Notes: generated from the sequence alone by a model not told the origin. Shown: positions 25,846 to 34,633, numbered from the stretch's first letter. The stretch: 64,000 nt of DNA from an uncultured Pelagibacteraceae bacterium (GCA_902598015.1 CACJZT010000001.1:1-64000), one strand, 5' to 3'. Translations and numbers: made by a program.

Positions 25846-26778
25846 ATGAAAATTTCATCTGAAAAAACAGATCTAAAAAAAACATATTTAGCAATTGCTA
25901 CAATGCTCTTAGCAATTTTATGTATAGATCTTTACATGGTTATTATTAAATTTTTAGGTGATGAATACTCAATAATTCAATTAACTTTATTTAGAAATGT
26001 AGCAGCAATTATACCTTTGTTATTATTGATCTTATTCACAAATGAATTTTCAACAATATTCAAAAACTTAGGAAATAAGTTTTTGATATTGAGTTGCTTG
26101 AGAGGAATATGTTTTCTTTCTATGAATGTATTCATTTTTATCTCAGTAGTAAATCTGGAATTTGCAACAGCAATGACGCTAACCTTTTCGTCACCTTTCT
26201 TCATAGTAATACTATCAATAATTTTATTGAGTGAAAAAATTGGTATTTACAGATGGTCAGCAGTTATAATTGGTTTTGTTGGTGTGGTTATGATAATGAA
26301 ACCAACAAGTGAAATTTTTAGTTTGTACTCAATTTTTCCAATTCTAACCGCTATAGCATGGGCTTTCACTGTCATAATTTTAAAATTCATTCAAGGCAAT
26401 CATTCAACTGCAAAAATTCAGTTATACACATTAATATTTAATGTCATTGGTGGTTTACTTTTATTTTTTGTAACTACAGGACATGTTGAAATTAAAAATT
26501 TTAAAGATTTTATTTTGATGACAATGACTGGAGTTTTGGGTGGTACAGCAGCAATATTGTTTATTTATTCTTACCGTTTAATTTCAGCAAGTAAAATAGC
26601 TTCATTTGAGTATCTTGGTATACCGTCATCTTTTATTCTTGGTTGGATTTTCTTTAATGAAGCTCCATGGAGCCAACTATTTCCTGGAGTAATAGTAATT
26701 ATTTTTGCTGGTATGATTATTATATGGAGAGATAATATTAAAAAGAAATCAATAGAAGGTAATAAGCAAATTTATTGA
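25846..26778 (+). CDS. EamA/DMT-family transporter
   Basis: A 310-residue ten-segment membrane protein with two EamA domains. LEFATAMTLTFSSPFFIVIL and the loop SEKIGIYRWSAVIIGFVGVV end the first repeat; ASKIASFEYLGIPSSFILGW is the typical motif of the second. It resembles the S-adenosylmethionine/riboflavin-type branch of DMT exporters, though the substrate is unknown. Its last 7 bases overlap the convergent proV gene. Confidence 0.88.
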   Translation: MKISSEKTDLKKTYLAIATMLLAILCIDLYMVIIKFLGDEYSIIQLTLFRNVAAIIPLLLLILFTNEFSTIFKNLGNKFLILSCLRGICFLSMNVFIFISVVNLEFATAMTLTFSSPFFIVILSIILLSEKIGIYRWSAVIIGFVGVVMIMKPTSEIFSLYSIFPILTAIAWAFTVIILKFIQGNHSTAKIQLYTLIFNVIGGLLLFFVTTGHVEIKNFKDFILMTMTGVLGGTAAILFIYSYRLISASKIASFEYLGIPSSFILGWIFFNEAPWSQLFPGVIVIIFAGMIIIWRDNIKKKSIEGNKQIY

Positions 26779-27818
26779 TTTGATCTCATAGATTTCATTA
26801 CTATTACTCTATCTATCTCACCTAATAGCTTTCCACTTTCATTACAAACTACTGGATAAGTTTTATCATTATCAATTAGCCTATCTATTAAGTTTTCAAT
26901 TTTAGAATTATCTAAAATATTATCTTTTCCATTCTCAAATAAATTTTTTGTTTCATTGCAGCACTCAGTTCTCATGACTTTGCCTGCACTTAATACTTTA
27001 TATTTAGGAACATCTTCACAAAAATCTTTAACATATTGATCTTTTGGATTAGATACAATTTCTTCAGGTGTACCTACTTGAGAAACTTCTCCATCTTTCA
27101 TAATTGCTATGTGGTCTCCCATTTTAATTGCCTCTAAAAAGTCGTGAGTTATAAATACCATAGTTTTTTGAAGCTTTTCTTGGATCTTTAAAAGCTCATC
27201 TTGCATCTCTCTTCTAATCAAAGGATCCAATGCTGAAAAAGGTTCATCAAAAATTAATATTTCAGGATCCACAGCTAATGCTCTTGCAAGTCCTACCCTT
27301 TGCTGCATACCTCCAGATAATTCTCTTGGATAATTATTATGCCAACCATCTAAGCCAACCATTTTTAAAACTTCCATTGACTTTTCTGTTCTTATATCTT
27401 TTTTTGTTCCCCTTACTTCTAATCCATAACCAATATTTTCTAGGACTGTTCTATGAGGAAATAAACCAAAATGTTGGAAAACCATGCTCATTTTATTTCT
27501 TCTTAATTCTAGTAATTCACTTGCACTCATTTTTGTAACTTCAACATCATCCATTTTCACTATGCCAGCTGTTGGCTCAATCAATCGCGAAATACATCTA
27601 ACTAGTGTTGATTTTCCACTACCAGATAATCCCATTACTACAAATGTTTCACCTTTTTGAATTGAGAAACTGACATCTTTTACAGCAACAACGTGTCCTG
27701 TCTTTTCTTGAACTTCCTTTATACTTAAATTTTTATCAAGGTTTTTAATAATTCTTTTTTCGTCTGGTCCAAATAACTTCCATATATTTGTACAGGTGAT
27801 TTTTTGTTCTACAGACAT
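26772..27818 (-). CDS. proV: Glycine betaine/proline ABC ATPase ProV (copy 1)
   Basis: A 348-residue ATPase of the quaternary-amine importer. Walker A is GLSGSGKST, the signature is LSGGMQQRVGLARAL and Walker B is ILIFDEPFSALDP. The N-terminal helix with KLFG and EVQEKTGHVVAVKDV is typical of ProV. The C-terminal 80 residues form a CBS-like domain that in ProV/OpuA senses ionic strength. It is divergent from proW and proX, 77 bp apart, a layout in which one spacer drives both. A second ProV lies at 32404-33429, while only one permease and one binding protein of this type are present. Confidence 0.95.
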   Translation of the reverse strand: MSVEQKITCTNIWKLFGPDEKRIIKNLDKNLSIKEVQEKTGHVVAVKDVSFSIQKGETFVVMGLSGSGKSTLVRCISRLIEPTAGIVKMDDVEVTKMSASELLELRRNKMSMVFQHFGLFPHRTVLENIGYGLEVRGTKKDIRTEKSMEVLKMVGLDGWHNNYPRELSGGMQQRVGLARALAVDPEILIFDEPFSALDPLIRREMQDELLKIQEKLQKTMVFITHDFLEAIKMGDHIAIMKDGEVSQVGTPEEIVSNPKDQYVKDFCEDVPKYKVLSAGKVMRTECCNETKNLFENGKDNILDNSKIENLIDRLIDNDKTYPVVCNESGKLLGEIDRVIVMKSMRSNQ

Positions 27819-27853
27819 TTTTAATAAATAATATTACTCCAAAAATAGACAAT

Positions 27854-27874
27854 ATTTTACTTTAAATGTAAAAT
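27854..27874. promoter_or_regulatory. Inverted repeat between proV and proW
   Basis: The 7-bp arms ATTTTAC and GTAAAAT flank a 7-bp AT-only centre, midway in the 77-bp divergent spacer. The position suits an operator controlling both directions, but 7-bp arms in such AT-rich DNA can arise by chance. Confidence 0.25.
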
Positions 27875-27895
27875 TATTTATTTTAATTTGCGAAC

Positions 27896-30016
27896 ATGGC
27901 TACTAGAACTGATTTAATAGATAAATCAAATCAATCAAAAAACATAATAACTTATGTAATTATTGGAGTTGTTTTTTTGGTAGCACTCTGGCTATCTACT
28001 CAAAGTGAAGGGCCTTCAAAATTTCCTAAAGAAGTCACTGATAAATTTACATTTACAGCTTGGGTGAATGATGGAGAAGATTATTTAAAAAAAAATTACA
28101 GATGGGTCACTAAAATTATAGCAAGCTATATAAAAGAAACTTATTATTTTTTAGAAGACTTTTTGCTTGAGTCTCCTTGGATTTTAATAGCAGCAATAAT
28201 TGTAATACCTTGCATAATTGTGGGTGGTTTGCGATTGGGAATTTACTCTTCTTTTGTAGTTTATTTTTGGGGAGCTACAGGAATGTGGGAACCATCCTTA
28301 CAAACAGTGGCATTGATGGGTCTGTCAGTTTTATTATGTGTATTTTTTGGATTTATACTGGGTGTCTTGTGTTCACAAAGTAATAGATTTGAAAATTTCA
28401 TGAAGCCAGTATTAGATACTATGCAAGTAATGCCAGCATTTGTATATTTGTTCCCAGCATTATTTTTTTTTGGGATAGGAGGCGCGCCAGCAATATTGGC
28501 TACCATGATATATGCAATGCCTCCAATAATAAGATTGACAAACACTGGTATAAGACAGGTGCCAGCTCAAACTATTGAGTCTGCAACTTCCTTTGGTTCA
28601 AGTAAACTTCAATTGTTATTTAAAATTAAAATTCCATTATCTTTACCAAGTATAATGATGGGTATTAACCAAGTAATAATGATGGCATTGGCATTAGTGG
28701 TTCTTGCATGTTTTATAGGTGCCGAAGGTATTGGTGGGCAAGTTTGGCAAGCAATAAGAAGATTGGATGTTGGTTGGGCAATGGAAGGTGGGCTATGTAT
28801 TTTATTTATGGCGATAATGTTTGATAGATTTAGTTTAGCGTTTAGTAAAGATGTAGAAAGACTTCCTTCAGATGTTCAAAGATTTTATTTACTTCCACAA
28901 AGTTGGGAAAAATATCAAATCGCAAAAATTTTAGAAATGCCGTTAAGTTTTGGAAATAAGATTTTAAAAATCATATGTCAAACAGTGACATCTGCTATAG
29001 CAATAGTATTTAGAGTTTTAGTTTCAATTTTTAATAAATCTACAGCTGAAAACATCGGTGAATTTATTAGCAAAAGATATTATGTTATTCCTTATTTTTT
29101 AGTTTTATTTCTAATTGCATTTATAGATCATTACTTTTTAGAAATAGGAACATTTCCAAAAGAATGGAAATTATCAATAAGACAACCAATTACAAATGCA
29201 GTAGAAAGCCTGACTGTAAATCCAGGATTTATTTCTTTTGCAAAAGGTTTAAGAGCTTTTGTTTATTTAAATTTGTTAAGACCTTTAGATGTTTTTCTAA
29301 CTCAAATACCTTGGTGGTATACATTAGCAGTATTTTCGGCTTTAGGTTATGTAACTGTTGGAATAAGATTTGCAATAATTACTGCGGTACTTCTTCTATT
29401 CATTGGTGCATGTGGAATATGGACACAATCAATGATAACTTTATCCTCAGTACTTGTGTCTGTAGTGCTGTGTTTTGTTATAGGAGTTCCTCTTGGAATA
29501 ATTGCATCTTACAATGAGAGATTTAGAAATATTCAGAACGTAGTGTTGGATGCAATGCAAACACTTCCTTATTTCTGTTATTTAATTCCTGTTCTAATGT
29601 TTTTTGGTGGTGGAACAGTGTCAGCTGTTCTTGCAACTGTAATATATTCAATTCCACCAATAATTCGATTAACATCACTAGGTTTAACACAGGTTTCTGG
29701 CACTTACTCTGAAGTATCGAGATCATTTGGTGGAACACTTATTCAAACATTAAATAAAGTTAAGTTCCCGTTAGCTATTCCAAGTTTAGTTATTGGATTT
29801 AATCAGACTGTAATTATGGCTTTTGCTATGCAAATAGTTACACCACTTATTGGTGGTAAGGGATTAGGTTTAGAAGTATTTAATGGTCTTGCGAGATCAG
29901 ATACTGGAAGAGGATTAGCAGCTGGTATCGGAATAGTATTACTGGCTATTATTATTGATAGAATTACACTTGCGTGGACTAAGAAACAAAGAGAAGCTTT
30001 AGGCTTAATAAGCTAA
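27896..30016 (+). CDS. proW: ProW-type permease, two transport domains fused
   Basis: A 706-residue membrane protein that carries two complete ProW-like transport domains in one chain, where E. coli ProW has one (354 residues). The first domain covers about residues 130-315 with coupling loop ATSFGSSKLQLLFKIKIPLS. The second covers about 490-695 with SRSFGGTLIQTLNKVKFPLA. Each also has the FxxxFPALFFFG or CYLIPVLMFFGGG block and a PPIIRLT motif. A linker of about 170 residues with further membrane segments joins them. A single copy could therefore form the whole channel. It lies 86 bp upstream of proX. It imports glycine betaine or related quaternary amines. Confidence 0.93.
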   Translation: MATRTDLIDKSNQSKNIITYVIIGVVFLVALWLSTQSEGPSKFPKEVTDKFTFTAWVNDGEDYLKKNYRWVTKIIASYIKETYYFLEDFLLESPWILIAAIIVIPCIIVGGLRLGIYSSFVVYFWGATGMWEPSLQTVALMGLSVLLCVFFGFILGVLCSQSNRFENFMKPVLDTMQVMPAFVYLFPALFFFGIGGAPAILATMIYAMPPIIRLTNTGIRQVPAQTIESATSFGSSKLQLLFKIKIPLSLPSIMMGINQVIMMALALVVLACFIGAEGIGGQVWQAIRRLDVGWAMEGGLCILFMAIMFDRFSLAFSKDVERLPSDVQRFYLLPQSWEKYQIAKILEMPLSFGNKILKIICQTVTSAIAIVFRVLVSIFNKSTAENIGEFISKRYYVIPYFLVLFLIAFIDHYFLEIGTFPKEWKLSIRQPITNAVESLTVNPGFISFAKGLRAFVYLNLLRPLDVFLTQIPWWYTLAVFSALGYVTVGIRFAIITAVLLLFIGACGIWTQSMITLSSVLVSVVLCFVIGVPLGIIASYNERFRNIQNVVLDAMQTLPYFCYLIPVLMFFGGGTVSAVLATVIYSIPPIIRLTSLGLTQVSGTYSEVSRSFGGTLIQTLNKVKFPLAIPSLVIGFNQTVIMAFAMQIVTPLIGGKGLGLEVFNGLARSDTGRGLAAGIGIVLLAIIIDRITLAWTKKQREALGLIS

Positions 30017-30018
30017 GA

Positions 30019-30071
30019 CAAATAGTACTATTTGCGTGGTTTACATACCAATACATTTTGATCTAAAATGT
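30019..30071 (+). promoter_or_regulatory. Two inverted repeats between proW and proX
   Basis: First is a perfect 16-bp palindrome CAAATAGTACTATTTG at 30019-30034. Then come the arms ACATTTT and AAAATGT around a 5-bp loop at 30053-30071, followed by GTTTTT. The second could act as a weak attenuator or mRNA-stabilising hairpin that raises proX over proW; the first may be an operator or part of the same structure. The ribosome site of proX (GAGAGGAA) follows. Confidence 0.4.
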
Positions 30072-30102
30072 GTTTTTAATTAATTAAAAAGAGAGGAAAT
30101 AA

Positions 30103-31107
30103 ATGAAGTTATCAAAAAAGATATCAGCACTAATTCTTTCTGTAGCTCTGTTAATTGGAAGCTTTGGTCAAGCCAATGCAGCCAAAAGACTTCACGCAGC
30201 TATAGCAGATTGGACTGGTGGGATAATTACGTGCGAAGTTGCCGTAGCAATTCTTGAAAGAGAAATGGGATACAAAATTAAACAAACTGTATTTCCTTCA
30301 GGAACTGGTCTATGGGAAGCAATCGCTGCAGGTGAGTTAGACTTCGCGTGCGAAAGTTGGCCAAGTTACGCTGAAGCTGACACTGTTATGTTAAAAGAGG
30401 ACTTAATATACGAAGGTAAAGTCGTTGGGACATACAATGGTGATGGAAGTGTAGATTTACTTGGAACAGCAGGAATAATCGGTATGTCAGACTACTGGAT
30501 ACCAAGATATGCTGCTGAAGAACTAGGTATTAAAACTTGGAAAGACTTAAATAAACACAAAGCAAAATTTGCAACAATTGAAAGTGGTAAGAGAGGTAGA
30601 CTTATTGGATGTCCGGTTGCAGGTTGGAACTGTCATGACCAAAAAAGACTTGATCTTTTAGGAATAGACTTCCAGGCTGATGAACTTGGAACAGAAGCTG
30701 CTGCTATCGCAGAAGCAAAAGCTGCTTACATGCGTAAAGAGCCATTCCTACTTTATCTATGGTCACCGCATTGGTTCTTTGGTGAGTATGATATGGTTGG
30801 TGTACAACTTCCAGAACACAAAACTTGTGACAGCTTCACTGAAGCAAATAACTGGAAAGATTGTGGAACTGCTGCGTGGCCAGCAACTGGTTGGGCAAAA
30901 GATTACACTATGAACTACGGAAACCCAGCTACTTTTGCTAGTGCAGAACATGCTGATGCTAAAAAGTTCTTTGAAAAAATGTCTTTACAAAATATTGACC
31001 AAGCTAAAATGTTAGTTGAAGTTGATATTAAGAAAAGAGATGTAAAAGAAGTTGTTAATGAGTGGTTAGACAATAATCCAGATAAATGGAAAAGTTGGCT
31101 TCCATAA
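30103..31107 (+). CDS. proX: Glycine betaine-type substrate-binding protein ProX
   Basis: A 334-residue periplasmic protein with a signal peptide over residues 1-26 (ending in GQANA). After it comes AAIADWTGGIITCEVAVAILER, typical of the OpuAC/ProX family. Aromatic residues that could build a cation-pi box for trimethylammonium groups occur in GTGLWEAIAAGELDFACESWPSY and FLLYLWSPHWFFGEYD. It has several cysteines, possibly in disulfides. A strong ribosome site GAGAGG lies 8 nt before the ATG, and a strong bidirectional terminator follows. It delivers betaine, carnitine or a similar ligand to the fused ProW. Confidence 0.92.
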   Translation: MKLSKKISALILSVALLIGSFGQANAAKRLHAAIADWTGGIITCEVAVAILEREMGYKIKQTVFPSGTGLWEAIAAGELDFACESWPSYAEADTVMLKEDLIYEGKVVGTYNGDGSVDLLGTAGIIGMSDYWIPRYAAEELGIKTWKDLNKHKAKFATIESGKRGRLIGCPVAGWNCHDQKRLDLLGIDFQADELGTEAAAIAEAKAAYMRKEPFLLYLWSPHWFFGEYDMVGVQLPEHKTCDSFTEANNWKDCGTAAWPATGWAKDYTMNYGNPATFASAEHADAKKFFEKMSLQNIDQAKMLVEVDIKKRDVKEVVNEWLDNNPDKWKSWLP

Positions 31108-31130
31108 TAACTTTAAAATAAATTAGATAA

Positions 31131-31157
31131 AAAGGGCTTTGAAAATCAAAGCCCTTT
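31131..31157 (+). terminator. Strong terminator after proX, bidirectional
   Basis: The 12-bp arms AAAGGGCTTTGA and TCAAAGCCCTTT enclose a 3-base loop, followed by a run of T. Since A-runs precede the stem, it can also end minus-strand transcription from the dioxygenase gene, whose stop is at 31162. Confidence 0.92.
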
Positions 31158-31161
31158 TTTT

Positions 31162-32286
31162 TTATTTCTTAAGATAATTTAATCTACCCACAATTTCATC
31201 TCTATCCATGTAATAACCTTGTAGGTGTCTGTGTCCAGAATTTGGATCAAATTCAGTCCTTCCATGAAGCACTCTTCTATTATTGAATGTATATATATCT
31301 CCTGGTCTTAGCCTAAATTTTATTTGAAAATTGTCATCGTGTAAAAGTTTTCCGAATTTATGATGAGATTTATAAACTTTATCCATTTGATCTGGGTGAC
31401 AATCTAATGCATCCATGGTTGCAGTACTAAATCTAACATCATTATAATCACCATCTTTTGTTAGACTTATTGCAGTGCCATAAAAGCTTCTATGAGCTTC
31501 TTGTGTGTAATCTTTGTCTCTAAACTTTAAAGGTATTGTTGTTAACGTATCAAAAGTATCTTTATCGTTTTTCTTTAAATATTCTGCAACAGCGAATGCG
31601 TCTACTGCAGATGAGTCACCACCTTTTGCAGAATTAACTAAACAATGTAAAAATTGATAACCAGGAGGATTTTCAAACCATGGTAAATCCATATGATTTT
31701 GAAGTGCATGAGCTGTATAAGCTGAGTTATTCGGTTTTGGTATATTTATAACTTCAAAAGGTGTTTTAAAAAATGTCTCTCTTGTGTGACTAATTCTATT
31801 TAAAACACGGAACGCTGAATTTTTTTCTACTGGAGCATTATAAACTATGGCTATTCCTTTATAATGAAGAAGTTCTAACCATTTTATTAATCCCTGTTCA
31901 GAAGATATTATTTCATTATGATCTATGTATATACTATCAATATTTTTTTCTAAACTGCCATCCCACAATTGATAGGGTGATTTGTATTCTTCGTTATTTT
32001 TTATTGTGTAGCAATTTTCTCTTAGCCAATTAATATCATAATGGCTTACATGATTTCCCTCACTCCACTCTATTTCTAATTTACCATCACTATTAAGATT
32101 ATATTTTTTTGGGTTTATATTTTCTGAAACATCTAAAATATTAAACATTCGATGCCTAGAATCTTTATCGTGTGCTGTTGGACAATTATCTCTCAGCCAC
32201 ATATAATTAAATTTACTTTCTTTCCCATCATCCCAAATTACTTGGAGATAAGTCCCATTTTTTGAGATTTTTGAAATTGAGTGCAT
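31162..32286 (-). CDS. 2-oxoglutarate oxygenase, gamma-butyrobetaine hydroxylase/TmpA-like
   Basis: A 374-residue Fe(II)/2-oxoglutarate dioxygenase. The iron triad is His198-x-Asp200 in LQNHMDLPWFENPPG and His341 in RRVLHGRTEF. The N-terminal domain has WLRDNCPTAHD, where the zinc cysteines of gamma-butyrobetaine hydroxylase are partly lost: only Cys35 and His39 remain in that loop. The family hydroxylates gamma-butyrobetaine to L-carnitine or trimethyllysine. TmpA, which acts on 2-trimethylammonioethylphosphonate, is a close relative formerly annotated as this enzyme. Carnitine-degradation-like genes and a PhnZ/TmpB-like gene lie within 7 kb, so either substrate fits. It is divergent from a second proV. 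Confidence 0.85.
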   Translation of the reverse strand: MHSISKISKNGTYLQVIWDDGKESKFNYMWLRDNCPTAHDKDSRHRMFNILDVSENINPKKYNLNSDGKLEIEWSEGNHVSHYDINWLRENCYTIKNNEEYKSPYQLWDGSLEKNIDSIYIDHNEIISSEQGLIKWLELLHYKGIAIVYNAPVEKNSAFRVLNRISHTRETFFKTPFEVINIPKPNNSAYTAHALQNHMDLPWFENPPGYQFLHCLVNSAKGGDSSAVDAFAVAEYLKKNDKDTFDTLTTIPLKFRDKDYTQEAHRSFYGTAISLTKDGDYNDVRFSTATMDALDCHPDQMDKVYKSHHKFGKLLHDDNFQIKFRLRPGDIYTFNNRRVLHGRTEFDPNSGHRHLQGYYMDRDEIVGRLNYLKK

Positions 32287-32332
32287 AAATAATGATTATA
32301 TAAAATAATTCACATTTCAATTCAATTAATAG

Positions 32333-32361
32333 TTGACTTAATATTTTTTGAGAGATTTATT
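32333..32361 (+). promoter_or_regulatory. Candidate promoter for proV copy 2
   Basis: TTGACT at 32333-32338 and TTTATT at 32356-32361 are spaced by 17 bp. Transcription would start just before the inverted repeat at 32371-32393, which would then lie at the 5' end of the transcript. Confidence 0.4.
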
Positions 32362-32370
32362 AGCGTTAAG

Positions 32371-32393
32371 TTATTTGTTAAGATAACAAATAA
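32371..32393. promoter_or_regulatory. Perfect inverted repeat before proV copy 2 (operator candidate)
   Basis: The 10-bp arms TTATTTGTTA and TAACAAATAA flank AGA, ending 10 bp before the proV start. The right half contains AGATAACAA, the same 9-mer that is repeated at 2811 and 2830. Lying just downstream of the -10 candidate, it would suit a repressor of the dimeric type, or an RNA hairpin that hides the ribosome site. Confidence 0.5.
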
Positions 32394-32403
32394 GTTTGTT
32401 TGA

Positions 32404-33429
32404 ATGTCTAAAATTGAAATAAATAATGTATTTAAAATATTTGGTCCAAAACCATCCAGTGTTTTGCAGATGGTCAAAGATGGTTCAAGTAAGGAAGAAA
32501 TTTTAGAAAAAACAGGTCACACAGTTGGACTAGACAATGTAACTCTAAAAATTAACGAAGGGGAAACATTTGTTTGTATGGGTTTATCGGGTTCAGGTAA
32601 ATCAACTCTCATAAGACATTTAAATAGATTAATAGATCCAACTGATGGTGAAATCCTAATTGAGGGAACTAATGTAATGAGCCTTAAAAAAGAAGAGCTA
32701 ATTGATTTTAGACGACATAAAATGAGTATGGTTTTTCAAAGGTTCGGTTTGTTTCCTCACAAAACAGTATTGCAAAATGTTGGATATGGACTTGAAATGC
32801 AAGGTGTAGAACTTGAAAAGAGAAACAATGTCTCTATGGAAAAAATTGAATCTGTTGGATTAACAGGTTTTGAAAATCAATTTCCAAATCAGTTATCTGG
32901 AGGTATGCAACAACGAGTTGGACTAGCAAGAGCATTGGCAACTGATACAGATATAATGTTAATGGATGAAGCTTTTTCAGCTTTAGATCCTTTAATTAGA
33001 AGTGATATGCAAAAACAGTTACTAGCTCTTCAATCGGAACTAAAAAAAACTATTGTATTTATTACTCATGACTTAGATGAGTCATTAAAGCTTGGTGATC
33101 ACATTGGAATTCTTAATGCTGGCAAGCTTGTTCAAGTTGGAACCCCTGTAGATATTATTATGAATCCGGCTGATGATTATGTTGAAGCTTTTGTCAAGGA
33201 TGTAAATAGAGCAAAAGTGATTAAAGCTAAAATTATAATGAAATCAATAAATGAAACAACTAATGAAGAAAAAAATAATCTTATTAAAATACATGAAGAC
33301 CAGTTTATTGAGGAGTTTTTGCCACAAGTTGTTTGTAATAATGCCAATTGCGAGGTGGTTGATAAACAAGGAAATGTTAAAGGATATATCACTAATAAAG
33401 AGCTACAACACTCTTTGAGTAAATCTTAA
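32404..33429 (+). CDS. proV: Glycine betaine/carnitine ABC ATPase ProV (copy 2)
   Basis: A 341-residue ATPase with Walker A GLSGSGKST, signature LSGGMQQRVGLARAL and Walker B IMLMDEAFSALDP. ProV normally has DEP or DEA here, so this is intact. The N-terminal extension includes GSSKEEILEKTGHTVGLDN, and the C-terminus carries one CBS-like repeat. It has no permease or binding protein of its own beside it. It may serve the ProW/ProX at 27896-31107 with a different control, being next to an operator-like repeat. The SDR gene starts 4 bp after its stop. Confidence 0.93.
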   Translation: MSKIEINNVFKIFGPKPSSVLQMVKDGSSKEEILEKTGHTVGLDNVTLKINEGETFVCMGLSGSGKSTLIRHLNRLIDPTDGEILIEGTNVMSLKKEELIDFRRHKMSMVFQRFGLFPHKTVLQNVGYGLEMQGVELEKRNNVSMEKIESVGLTGFENQFPNQLSGGMQQRVGLARALATDTDIMLMDEAFSALDPLIRSDMQKQLLALQSELKKTIVFITHDLDESLKLGDHIGILNAGKLVQVGTPVDIIMNPADDYVEAFVKDVNRAKVIKAKIIMKSINETTNEEKNNLIKIHEDQFIEEFLPQVVCNNANCEVVDKQGNVKGYITNKELQHSLSKS

Positions 33430-33433
33430 AGTT

Positions 33434-34219
33434 ATGAGTATAGATTTAAAAAACAAAAGAATAGTTATATCTGCTGGAGGTTCAGGGATAGGCTGGAGTT
33501 CGACTAAAATATTTTTAGAGAAAGGTGCAACAGTATATCTTTGTGATATCAATGCCACTTTTCTTAACAAATGCAAAAAGCATAAACTAAATAATAAAAA
33601 ATTATTTGTTTTTCAATGTGATGCCTCAGACGAGAACCAGGTAAAGAATTTTTTTACCAAAGTATTAAAAAAAACAAAAAAAATTGATGCTCTTATTAAT
33701 AATGTTGGAATTGCCGGGCCAACTGGAACACTCGAAAAATTAAAAAGTAAAGATTGGGAAAATACTTTAAAGGTGAATGTTATAAGTCATTTTTATTTTT
33801 CAAAATATTCAATTCCAATGCTTAAAAAAAATAAAGGCGGAGCAATAATAAATTTATCATCAACCGCAGGTATATTTGGATTTCCATTAAGATCTCCTTA
33901 CTGTGCAAGTAAGTGGGCAGTTGTTGGTATAACCAAAACATTGGCAATGGAACTAGGAAAATTTAAAATTAGAGTAAACGCTATTTGTCCTGGAACAATT
34001 AAGGGAGATAGAATGGGTAGAGTGATAAGGGATAAATCGAAGTTTTTAAATGTTTCAAAAAAATTAATAGAAAAAGAATTTGTTTCAATGACTTCAATGA
34101 ATACCTGGGTTTATGAAGAGGATATTGGAAGAATTTGTAGCTTTTTAATTTCGAATGATGCGCCAAGGATATCGGGACAAGTAATTGCTGTGGACGGCAA
34201 TACTTTAAGAATGCATTAG
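33434..34219 (+). CDS. Short-chain dehydrogenase/reductase (SDR)
   Basis: A 261-residue classical SDR. The cofactor motif is SAGGSGIGWSS in place of the common TGxxxGIG, followed by acidic CDI, which favours NAD(H). NNVGIAG, the catalytic Ser in NLSSTAGIFG, and YCASKWAVVG (Tyr, Lys) complete the active site. It follows proV copy 2 by 4 bp, so it is likely co-transcribed. It may oxidise a hydroxyl group of a betaine, carnitine-like or sugar compound; this is context, not motif. It ends 3 bp from the convergent GFA gene. Confidence 0.9.
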   Translation: MSIDLKNKRIVISAGGSGIGWSSTKIFLEKGATVYLCDINATFLNKCKKHKLNNKKLFVFQCDASDENQVKNFFTKVLKKTKKIDALINNVGIAGPTGTLEKLKSKDWENTLKVNVISHFYFSKYSIPMLKKNKGGAIINLSSTAGIFGFPLRSPYCASKWAVVGITKTLAMELGKFKIRVNAICPGTIKGDRMGRVIRDKSKFLNVSKKLIEKEFVSMTSMNTWVYEEDIGRICSFLISNDAPRISGQVIAVDGNTLRMH

Positions 34220-34222
34220 TTA

Positions 34223-34633
34223 TTAAACTTTAATATTTTTTTCGCTTATTTCCATAAATGGAAAATGAGACTCTTTATAATGTATGTTCTCTGCTTTATT
34301 TAAAAAACTAATATCGTCTAGTAAACCTGCATATAAATAGTATTTTTTATACTTTTCTACATAAGTTAAAATAGGAGCAGCACATTTCCCACAAAAATGT
34401 TTTTTAATTTTATTACCACTGCCACCTTCATGTTCATAAATTTTTAATTTAGACTTATCTATATCTATTGCTCCATCTCTAAGTAGTATAATTGTCATTA
34501 TTCCACCTATTTTTTTTCTACAATCAATACAATGACAATTGAAAACTAAAGGGACTTCATCAAGCTTAACATTAAAAGTTATATTTCCACAGATACATCC
34601 ACCAGTTTTATTTATAAAAATTTTTTCTTTCAT
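34223..34633 (-). CDS. GFA-family (glutathione-dependent formaldehyde-activating type) protein
   Basis: A 136-residue zinc protein of the GFA/CENP-V fold. Two cysteine groups are visible: GGCICGNITF and NCHCIDCRKKIGG, then HFCGKCAAPIL for the second zinc site. The start is ATG 34633, overlapping the dehydrogenase stop by one base (TGATG). A TTG one codon upstream is less likely. The family binds glutathione adducts and is sometimes linked to formaldehyde from demethylation. It belongs to the dehydrogenase/BKACE operon. A second member is at 39959-40435. Confidence 0.85.
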   Translation of the reverse strand: MKEKIFINKTGGCICGNITFNVKLDEVPLVFNCHCIDCRKKIGGIMTIILLRDGAIDIDKSKLKIYEHEGGSGNKIKKHFCGKCAAPILTYVEKYKKYYLYAGLLDDISFLNKAENIHYKESHFPFMEISEKNIKV

